Shown here: positions 6,571-11,803 of the stretch, piece after piece | Position numbering within the stretch: the first letter of the stretch is position 1 | Layout: each line of letters begins with the position of its first letter | NCBI GenBank assembly: GCA_964384675.1 | Contig: CAYLNK010000147.1 | Span: 1-14,689 of the forward strand | Direction: 5' to 3' | Length of the DNA: 14,689 nucleotides | From: CAYLNK01 sp964384675 | GTDB taxonomy: Bacteria > Acidobacteriota > Thermoanaerobaculia > UBA5066 | Position numbers and translations under genes: made by a program | Notes under the pieces: generated by a model | Databases searched by the model: none | Told to the model about the DNA's origin: nothing | The model's input: the letters and a program-made list of their open reading frames with translations, nothing else

Positions 6571-7796
6571 GCCGGCGCGGATTCTAGGTCCCCGCCGGGC
6601 GGCGGGAGCGCGAACGGAAGCGTGGCGACGATGAGGATCGTCATCAGCAGCTCGACGTCGCCGAAGTTGTACTCGAAGAGCCCGGCCACCGTGAGCGCGG
6701 CCACCACGGCCACGCTCCCCCGGATCACCGAGCGCTGCGCGGCCAGCGGGCGCTCCCGGTTCCGCCGCACCGCCCCCGCCGTGAACGCCGCGAGGAACGC
6801 GAGGTACGCGAGCAGGGACGGGATCCCGGTCTCGGCCGCGATCATCACCAGGTTGTTGTGGAGGTGCCCCGGATGCGGGTCGACGAAGCCCTCCCGGCGA
6901 TAGACCGGATAGAGCGCCTTCACGCGCGCGGGTCCGACGCCGAAGAGGGGCCGATCCGCGATCATGCCGGCTCCGGCCCGCCACATCACGAAGCGGTCCT
7001 TCACCGTCTCGTCGTTCGGGTCGAACGACGAGAGCGCCCGCTCCCAGACGCCGACGGGCATCAGCATCAGGAACGCCACGCCCCCGATCGGGACGAGGAC
7101 GGCCAGACGCGGCCGGGAGAGCGAGAAGAGGGCGAGCAGCCCGGCGCCGAGCCCCAGGTAGGCGTTCCGCGTCAGCGTGAGCGATACCGCCACGATCCCC
7201 GCGATCGCCACCGCGACGTCGGCGACTCGGGAGAAGGCGCCCCGGTACGCGCTGAGGCCGCGCGACAGGAGGAGAAGGGAGAGCGACATCAGCAGCCCCG
7301 CGTACGTCATGTAGACCGACATCCCGCCGGAGAGCCGCTCGTCCAGGTTGTTCTTCCCCGCGACGTACTCCAGGAGGCCGCGCACCACCAGGTAGACCGC
7401 GGTGAGCCGCCAGACGTCGAGGAGCAGATGGACGTCGTCCTCGTCACGGAGCAGCGCGAGCGTGAACGGCACCAGCAGGAACGTACCGAAGCCCTTGATC
7501 TGGATCAGCGAGCGCGCTGGAAGCGTGGAGAAGAAGCAGGACAGGATCGACAGCACGACGAACGCCCCGATCACGCCGTGCAGGGGCGAGCGCCGCCGGA
7601 ACGGCTCCCAGAAGTCCCCCCCGGCGCGAGCGACCCGCGTCCGCCAGACGAGCGTGAAGACGAGGCACGAGACCAGCGCGATGTTCGCGAGCGCGGGCCC
7701 GAAGACGAGCCCGGCGGCGAGGAGGAAGAAGACGAACGACGCGCGCTCCCAGCCGGAGCGGCGCGCGACCGGCGCGGGCAGGAACGTCCGGCTCAG
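6567..7796 (-). CDS. O-antigen ligase / Wzy-like polytopic membrane protein, probable CTG start
   Basis: These inner-membrane glycosyltransferases move a glycan from undecaprenyl diphosphate to lipid A core, another glycan or a protein. The protein is strongly hydrophobic with about 10-12 membrane segments. It carries the family landmarks TLTRNAYLGLGAG (207-219), a WRAGAGMIADRPLFGVGP block and the periplasmic-loop motif HLHNNLVMIAAETGIPS (311-327), whose His and the earlier Arg match the residues needed in WaaL-type ligases. The frame contains no ATG, GTG or TTG between the end of the preceding gene and a GTG at 7574, which would remove about 74 residues including the first membrane segment (SFVFFLLAAGLVFGPALANI). 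A CTG at 7796 overlaps the preceding stop as CTGA and gives 409 residues, a normal family length. That start is my inference. Ligase versus polymerase, and the acceptor, are not decided. Confidence 0.82.
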   Translation of the reverse strand: MSRTFLPAPVARRSGWERASFVFFLLAAGLVFGPALANIALVSCLVFTLVWRTRVARAGGDFWEPFRRRSPLHGVIGAFVVLSILSCFFSTLPARSLIQIKGFGTFLLVPFTLALLRDEDDVHLLLDVWRLTAVYLVVRGLLEYVAGKNNLDERLSGGMSVYMTYAGLLMSLSLLLLSRGLSAYRGAFSRVADVAVAIAGIVAVSLTLTRNAYLGLGAGLLALFSLSRPRLAVLVPIGGVAFLMLMPVGVWERALSSFDPNDETVKDRFVMWRAGAGMIADRPLFGVGPARVKALYPVYRREGFVDPHPGHLHNNLVMIAAETGIPSLLAYLAFLAAFTAGAVRRNRERPLAAQRSVIRGSVAVVAALTVAGLFEYNFGDVELLMTILIVATLPFALPPPGGDLESAPA

Positions 7797-8047
7797 GCCC
7801 GCGCGTCCGACGTCAGCGCCTCCTCCACCAGGAGGATCGGGATGTCGGAGACGATCGCGTAGACGTTCCCGCAGGCCGCGCAGTGGAGCCCCTCGGTTAC
7901 GACCGGCTCCTCGTCGCGGAACTTCTCGCGGTACTTCTCGACGAGGCCGCTCGCGACGTCGGGCTTCAGCCGGCAGACCGTCACGGCGGGCCGGGAATCA
8001 CAGGCGGGGCAGGCGAGGATCTCGAGCAGCTCGGGGTCGACGGGCAT
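7793..8047 (-). CDS. Trm112-like (UPF0434/YcaR family) zinc-binding small protein
   Basis: This 84-residue protein has the family pattern PELLEILACPAC at the N-terminus and ends with YAIVSDIPILLVEEA. Cysteines 13 and 16 (CPAC) pair with cysteines 56 and 59 (CAAC) as a probable zinc site. In eukaryotes and archaea Trm112 activates several methyltransferases; the bacterial relatives are poorly studied, so the role here is not known. A central helical insert (about 28-48, VASGLVEKYREKFRDEEPVV) makes it somewhat longer than the E. coli relative (about 60 residues). It is the first gene of the run that continues with the ligase-like protein through a 4-nt CTGA overlap. The ATG at 8047 has no Shine-Dalgarno site but stands 6 nt from an extended -10 box, so the mRNA is probably leaderless. 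Confidence 0.85.
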   Translation of the reverse strand: MPVDPELLEILACPACDSRPAVTVCRLKPDVASGLVEKYREKFRDEEPVVTEGLHCAACGNVYAIVSDIPILLVEEALTSDARA

Positions 8048-8053
8048 GGCGAG

Positions 8054-8062
8054 ATGGTATCA
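8054..8062 (-). promoter_or_regulatory. Extended -10 box (TGATACCAT) of the Trm112-ligase-xseAB-ispA run
   Basis: TGA-TACCAT fits an extended -10 element, and its last base is 6 nt from the ATG at 8047. The predicted transcription start would coincide with the start codon. No clear -35 is present, as expected for extended -10 promoters. Confidence 0.45.
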
Positions 8063-8175
8063 GCGCGCGGGCCGTTCGACTCGTGGAGAACGGAGGGAGA
8101 TCGAGCCGCTGAGATCCGAGAAGCCGAATCGGCCTGGCGACACCGGCGCCCCAAAGACAGAACGTCGAGGGACGA

Positions 8176-8255
8176 GCGGGTCCTCGGACGGTGAGGCAGC
8201 CCGGTCTGGCGGGTGAGGCGCTCGCGAGGCGCCTCGAGCACGGCCGAGGACCCGC
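8176..8255. repeat. 12-bp inverted repeat enclosing an inner hairpin, intergenic
   Basis: GCGGGTCCTCGG at 8176-8187 is the exact reverse complement of 8244-8255. Inside it lies a second inverted repeat, GAGGCGC (8215-8221) with GCGCCTC (8229-8235). The element sits 62 bp downstream of the ymdB stop and about 130 bp upstream of the Trm112-like start. It could be a transcript end or processing structure, or an uncharacterised RNA. No U-run follows. The rest of the 269-bp gap (8048-8316) shows only the promoter box. Confidence 0.6.
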
Positions 8256-8316
8256 CGCGCGCAGGGCGACCGCGTGCGTCCCACCCGTCGGGCCCCCACC
8301 CGCCCGGAGGAAGGGG

Positions 8317-9108
8317 TCAGGCGGGCAGCTTCTCCTGGATCGACGTGATCGCCCGGGCGCGTCCGGTCTCCTCGTCGACGTCGACGATCGCCCCGCACAT
8401 CCGGACGTCCCGCGTGGCCGTCTCCATCGAGCGAGGCGTCTGGTAGAGGAACTTCTCCAGGATCGCCTTCGGGTCGAAGCCGATGATCCCGTCGTACGCG
8501 CCGGTCATCCCGGCGTCCCCCTGGTAGGCGGTCCCCTTCGGGAGGATCCGCGCGTCCGCGGTCGGCACGTGGGTGTGCGTGCCGATCACCAGGGACGCCC
8601 GTCCGTCGAACCACCACCCGATCGCCTGCTTCTCGGACGTCGCCTCGGCGTGGATGTCGACGAGGATCACTTTCAGGTCGGGACGGGCGGCCTTCATCTC
8701 GGCGAGCGCCTGGTCCCCCACCCGGAAGGGTGAGTCGGTGTTCGGCATGAACACCTGCCCCTGCAGGTTCAGCACGCCGACCGGGATCCCGGACGGCGTC
8801 GGCTGGATCGCCCAGCCGTGGCCCGGGTTGCCGGGCGGGTAGTTGGCCGGACGGACGAGGTTCTCGATGTCGTCGAGGAGCGGCACGAAGTCCTTCTTGT
8901 CCCAGATGTGGTTCCCCGACGAGAAGATGTCGATCGGGAGCTTCGACAGCTCCGTGAAGAGGTCGGCCGTGACGCCGAACCCTCCCGCCGCGTTCTCGAC
9001 GTTCACGACCGTGAAGTCGATCTTCTCGCGGGAGATCACCTTCTCGAGTAGGTTCAGGGCCTTGCGTCCGGGCTTCCCGACGACGTCACCGATGAAGAGG
9101 AGCTTCAA
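8317..9108 (-). CDS. ymdB: YmdB-family metallophosphoesterase (TIGR00282)
   Basis: The family has a binuclear-metal phosphodiesterase fold; the Bacillus subtilis and Deinococcus members act on cyclic nucleotides such as 2',3'-cAMP. The 263 residues are normal length. Metal ligands by motif are Asp8 (FIGDVVGKPGR), Glu39-Asn40 (NVENAAGG), Asn66-His67 (SSGNHIWDKKD), His153 (VDIHAEATSEK), and His178 and His180 (GTHTHVPTAD). GMTGAYD (200-206) is also conserved. The start codon is TTG at 9108; no ATG lies nearby and the protein begins exactly at the first beta strand (MKLLFIGD). A weak AAAGG lies 9 nt upstream. It follows rny by 50 bp, the same rny-ymdB pairing known from Firmicutes, which points to a shared role in RNA metabolism. 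Confidence 0.94.
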   Translation of the reverse strand: MKLLFIGDVVGKPGRKALNLLEKVISREKIDFTVVNVENAAGGFGVTADLFTELSKLPIDIFSSGNHIWDKKDFVPLLDDIENLVRPANYPPGNPGHGWAIQPTPSGIPVGVLNLQGQVFMPNTDSPFRVGDQALAEMKAARPDLKVILVDIHAEATSEKQAIGWWFDGRASLVIGTHTHVPTADARILPKGTAYQGDAGMTGAYDGIIGFDPKAILEKFLYQTPRSMETATRDVRMCGAIVDVDEETGRARAITSIQEKLPA

Positions 9109-9125
9109 GAAAAGGGGCCTTTCTA

Positions 9126-9143
9126 CCGGCCGCTACGGGCCGG
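9126..9143. repeat. 6-bp GC-rich hairpin between rny and ymdB
   Basis: CCGGCC and GGCCGG (9126-9131 and 9138-9143) flank a 6-nt loop. On the minus-strand transcript it follows the rny stop codon. It has no U-run, so a processing or stability role is more likely than termination. This is a weak call. Confidence 0.35.
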
Positions 9144-9158
9144 GGTCTTCGGGACCGG

Positions 9159-10745
9159 TTACTTCGCGAAGTCGACGGCCCGGGTCTCACGGATCACCGT
9201 GATCTTGATCTGACCCGGGTACTGGAGCTCGGCCTGGATCCGCTTCGCGAGGTCCTTCGACATCCAGAAGCACTCGTCGTCGGTGACCTTCTTGGCGTCC
9301 ACCACGACCCGCAGCTCGCGGCCGGCCTGGATGGCGAAGGTCCGCTCGACCCCCTTCATCCCGTCGGTCATCTTCTCGAGCTTCTCGAGCCGCTTGACGT
9401 ACGTCTCCAGGATCTCGCGCCGGGCGCCGGGCCGTGCCGCCGAGATGGCGTCGGCCGCGTTGACGATCACGGCCTCGATGGTGCGCGGCTCGTAGTCGCC
9501 GTGGTGGCACTCCATGCCGTGGATGACGGCTTCCGATTCGCCGAACTTCTTCAGGACCTGCCGGCCGAGCTCGAGGTGCGTCCCCTCCTGCTCCCGGTCG
9601 ATCGCCTTGCCGATGTCGTGGAGGAGGCCCGCCCGCTTGGCGACCGTCACGTCCGCCTTCAGCTCGCTGGCCAGATGGCACGAGGCCCAGGCGACCTCCA
9701 TCGAGTGCTGGAGGACGTTCTGCCCGTAGCTGGTCCGATACTTGAGGCGGCCGAGCATCTTGATCAGCTCGGGGTGGAGGTCGGCGATCCCCATCTCGTA
9801 CGCCGCCGCCTCTCCCGTCTGCTTGATCGTCTCCCACAGCTCCCCGCGGACCTTCTCGACGACCTCCTCGATCCGGGCCGGGTGGATACGGCCGTCCTGG
9901 ATGAGGCGCTCGAGCGCGCGCCGGGCCACCTCGCGGCGGATCGGCTCGAAGGACGACAGGATGATCGCCTCGGGCGTGTCGTCGATGATGATGTCGATCC
10001 CGGTGGCGGCCTCGACGGCCCGGATGTTCCGGCCCTCGCGGCCGATGATCCGCCCCTTCATGTCGTCGGACGGAAGGTCGAGGACGGTCACCGTGCTCTC
10101 CACGACGTACTCGGACGACATCCGCTGGATCGTCATCGAGAGGAGCCGCTTCGCCTTCTGGTTGGCGGTCTCCACGGCCTCCTCCTCGATGCGCCGGACC
10201 ATGCCGGTCGCCTCGAGGCGGGCCTCGTTCTCGAGGTCGCGGATCAGGTCCTTCCTGGCCTGGTCGGCGGTGAGGCCGGCGATCTGCTCGAGCTTGACCC
10301 GCTGAGCGGCGACGAGGGCGCTCGCGTCCTCCTGGGCCTTCTCGGCGATCTCGTCCGCCCGCTTCTCCCGCTTGGTCAGGTTCGTGGCGCGGTTCTCGTT
10401 CTCGGTCTCGCGCTTCTCGACGTTGGTGAGCTTCTTGTCGAGGAGCTCCTCCTTCTGGAGGATCCGCTTCTCGATGTCGTTCAGCTCGGTACGCCGCCGG
10501 CCGATCTCGGCCTCGGCCGACTCGCGGGCCTTGAGGACGCGCTCCTTGGCATCGAGCTCGGCCTTCTGGGCCTCGGCCTCGGCCTTCTTCAGCTGGAGCT
10601 GCGCGGTCTCCAGCGCCTTCTTCGACTCGATCTGGGCCAGGGCCTGGGCCGCCTCGGCGTCCTTCTTGGCCTTCGCCCCCTGGAAGAAGAAGTAGACGCC
10701 TCCGCCCGCGAGCACCAGCCCCAGGACGATGAAAGCAATGTTCAC
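9159..10745 (-). CDS. rny: Ribonuclease Y (membrane-anchored endoribonuclease)
   Basis: RNase Y makes the initial endonucleolytic cuts in many mRNAs at the inner face of the membrane. The 528 residues are normal length. They comprise an N-terminal membrane anchor (about 4-22), a long charged coiled coil (about 25-200), a KH RNA-binding domain with GRIIGREGRN at 231-240, and an HD hydrolase domain with His347, the HD pair at 376-377 (GLLHDIGKAID) and ECHHGDYEP (412-420). The family C-terminal domain ends in QIKITVIRETRAVDFAK. The start is a GTG at 10745 (MNIAF), which places the membrane segment at the right point; GAGGGGG lies about 10 nt upstream, partly within a hairpin. It is downstream of the 6S RNA and upstream of ymdB. 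Confidence 0.97.
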   Translation of the reverse strand: MNIAFIVLGLVLAGGGVYFFFQGAKAKKDAEAAQALAQIESKKALETAQLQLKKAEAEAQKAELDAKERVLKARESAEAEIGRRRTELNDIEKRILQKEELLDKKLTNVEKRETENENRATNLTKREKRADEIAEKAQEDASALVAAQRVKLEQIAGLTADQARKDLIRDLENEARLEATGMVRRIEEEAVETANQKAKRLLSMTIQRMSSEYVVESTVTVLDLPSDDMKGRIIGREGRNIRAVEAATGIDIIIDDTPEAIILSSFEPIRREVARRALERLIQDGRIHPARIEEVVEKVRGELWETIKQTGEAAAYEMGIADLHPELIKMLGRLKYRTSYGQNVLQHSMEVAWASCHLASELKADVTVAKRAGLLHDIGKAIDREQEGTHLELGRQVLKKFGESEAVIHGMECHHGDYEPRTIEAVIVNAADAISAARPGARREILETYVKRLEKLEKMTDGMKGVERTFAIQAGRELRVVVDAKKVTDDECFWMSKDLAKRIQAELQYPGQIKITVIRETRAVDFAK

Positions 10746-10757
10746 GGGTCTCGATCC

Positions 10758-10780
10758 CCCTCGATCTTCGTTATCGAGGG
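10758..10780 (-). promoter_or_regulatory. Leader hairpin covering the rny ribosome-binding region
   Basis: On the minus strand CCCTCGAT and ATCGAGGG form a perfect 8-bp stem with a 7-nt loop. The 3' arm contains the first part of the purine tract GAGGGGG that would serve as the Shine-Dalgarno site of rny. Folding would mask that site. The regulatory role is inferred. Confidence 0.5.
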
Positions 10781-10852
10781 CGGTCCGGGTCGGGAAGGGG
10801 TCGATGAGGTCCTAGGTCGATTCCTCGGAAGAATGTCCCCCCGGGGGCGCCG

Positions 10853-10870
10853 GGAAGGCGGGTGCCTTCC
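10853..10870 (-). other. GGAAGGC/GCCTTCC hairpin just after the 6S RNA
   Basis: A perfect 7-bp stem with a 4-nt loop follows the closing stem of the 6S RNA by a few bases. No U-run follows, so termination would have to be of a non-standard kind. It may equally be a processing site or stabiliser of the 6S 3' end. Confidence 0.4.
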
Positions 10871-10871
10871 G

Positions 10872-11075
10872 GATCGGGACTCCGCCTCGGCCGTGTGAGC
10901 GTCGTCGATTGAACCCTACGTTAAGCAGGGCGAGCCCTCCGGGGCAGTCCATCAGTTCCTCGGGCCGGCGCGAGCCGGCGGGAGGCATCACAGGGCGGCC
11001 TGAATGCGGAGAACTCTTGACGCTCATATCGGTTCAAGGACATTGCCCAATCACGCACCGCGCAGGGTCCCGATC
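10872..11075 (-). ncRNA. ssrS: 6S RNA (RNA polymerase regulator)
   Basis: 6S RNA mimics an open promoter and sequesters housekeeping RNA polymerase. The RNA on the minus strand is rod-like: GATCGGGAC (11067-11075) pairs with GTCCCGATC (10872-10880), extended by a further imperfect stem. Inside are TTGAACC (11031-11037) with GGTTCAA (10909-10915), a central region, and an apical hairpin GCCGGC-UCGC-GCCGGC (10964-10979). Sequence landmarks resemble known 6S RNAs: GAACCGATAT on the 5' side (E. coli GAGCCGAUAU) and CTTAACG...CGACGAC...CAC on the 3' side (E. coli CUUAAAACUGCGACGAC). Length is about 200 nt. It directly follows zapA, the usual 6S position in many bacteria. Its 5' stem overlaps the last codons of zapA. 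By comparison with E. coli, product RNA would start near 11028, copied in the plus direction. The ends are estimates. Confidence 0.8.
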
Positions 11076-11395
11076 ATCTCGGCGTTGCCCCGGGAGGACG
11101 CTTTCAGGATCTCATCGAGCTTCTCGACGAGGCGGCCGGCTCTCTTCTCGAACCGCCCCGGATCGCTCTCGTTTGCTCGTGCTCGAAACTGGTGGAACTC
11201 GTCGGAGATGTTGAGCGCCGTCAGGATGGCGATCTTGGTGGCGTCGATCGTCGGCGCGTGCTCGGCCACCTCGCGCATCTTGCCGTCGACGAAGGCGGCG
11301 AGCTCCTGGATGTAGCCTGGATCCCCAGCGGCGCGGACCGAATAGGTCTGCCCGAAGATCTCCACCTGGGTCACCCCCGGCCGCCGGTTGTCCAT
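11051..11395 (-). CDS. zapA: Cell division protein ZapA
   Basis: ZapA binds FtsZ and cross-links its filaments, stabilising the Z-ring at midcell. The 114 residues have family length. They show the globular start VEIFGQTYSVRAAGDPGYI (11-29), then ELAAFVDGKMREV, the conserved DATKIAILTALNISDEF (51-67) and a C-terminal coiled-coil helix to about residue 98. The ATG at 11395 has GGAGAG (11399-11404) 3 nt upstream. It follows a small coiled-coil gene by 69 bp and has its own likely -10 box there. The 3' end of the gene appears to be shared with the 5' stem of the 6S RNA. Confidence 0.92.
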   Translation of the reverse strand: MDNRRPGVTQVEIFGQTYSVRAAGDPGYIQELAAFVDGKMREVAEHAPTIDATKIAILTALNISDEFHQFRARANESDPGRFEKRAGRLVEKLDEILKASSRGNAEMIGTLRGA

Positions 11396-11444
11396 CTGCT
11401 CTCCGCCCCGTGCCGGCGCCCACGGAAGGCGCCGATCGGCCGGG

Positions 11445-11453
11445 AGGATAGCA
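11445..11453 (-). promoter_or_regulatory. Extended -10 box (TGCTATCCT) in front of zapA
   Basis: On the minus strand TGC-TATCCT lies 49 nt before the zapA ATG in the only gap of the pheST-zapA run. It could start a zapA-6S-rny transcript independent of pheS. The GCTAnnnT core matches the boxes at 614-619 and 3864-3871. Confidence 0.35.
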
Positions 11454-11464
11454 CGCGGCCGTGG

Positions 11465-11803
11465 CTACTCCGCTGAAGCGGACGGCTCCCCGGACTCCTC
11501 CAAGCTCTTGATCAGGCGTTCGATACGGGTCCGCACCGATTGGCGCTCCTCCTCGTAGCGGGCCACCTTGACCGACGCCTCGTCCCCCTGCAGGACCGCC
11601 AGCTCCCGAGCCTCCTCGACCTCCTTCTTCAGCCGGTCCCGCTCCGCGGCGGTCTCCACGATCGCGCCCTTCAAGCGAGCGTTCTCGGCGGCCAGGTCCC
11701 TCACGCGGGAGGAGAGACGGTCGACCTTCTCCTCGAGCTGGGCGAAGACCTCGTCCATCGTCGGTCCCTCGGGTGCGGGGGCGGCTTCAGCCTTCTTGCT
11801 CAT
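11465..11803 (-). CDS. Small coiled-coil protein, possibly ZapB-like
   Basis: The 112 residues start with an Ala/Pro-rich tail (about 1-15). A nearly continuous charged heptad-type helix follows (about 16-103), for example FAQLEEKVDRLSSRVRDLAAENARLKG, and a short polar end. There is no signal peptide, membrane segment or catalytic motif. Its place directly before zapA, and its all-coiled-coil build, suggest a division accessory protein similar in role to ZapB, but coiled coils are easily misassigned. The ATG overlaps the pheT stop by one base (TGATG), and GGAAGGA lies 5 nt upstream inside pheT, so it is translated with pheT. Confidence 0.7.
   Translation of the reverse strand: MSKKAEAAPAPEGPTMDEVFAQLEEKVDRLSSRVRDLAAENARLKGAIVETAAERDRLKKEVEEARELAVLQGDEASVKVARYEEERQSVRTRIERLIKSLEESGEPSASAE

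Noticed and set aside
4918..6903. A 661-codon open frame on the plus strand opposite xseA/xseB
   Set aside because: Low-complexity Arg/Pro/Gly-rich translation antisense to conserved exonuclease VII genes; no start or ribosome-binding site.
6571..6984. N-terminal extension of xseA to 6984
   Set aside because: That part lies inside the ligase-like gene and reads as low-complexity. The ATG at 6570 gives the family-typical length and an ATGA overlap.
6567..7574. GTG at 7574 as the start of the ligase-like protein
   Set aside because: It would drop the first membrane segment and 74 residues, and would leave a 218-bp gap of clearly coding-like hydrophobic sequence after the Trm112-like gene.
8071..8086. 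TTCGACTC similar to a tRNA T-loop
   Set aside because: The flanking bases do not form a T-stem, and no acceptor or anticodon arms can be found at tRNA distances.
10841..10852. CCCCCGGGGG-type palindrome after the 6S RNA as a terminator
   Set aside because: No loop space and no U-run; in such GC-rich DNA short C/G palindromes are expected by chance.
9501..10898. A 465-codon Leu/Asp/Val-rich plus-strand frame opposite rny
   Set aside because: The repeats of Leu and Gly arise from the antisense of the rny coiled coil (Lys/Glu/Ala codons). RNase Y on the other strand is unmistakable.
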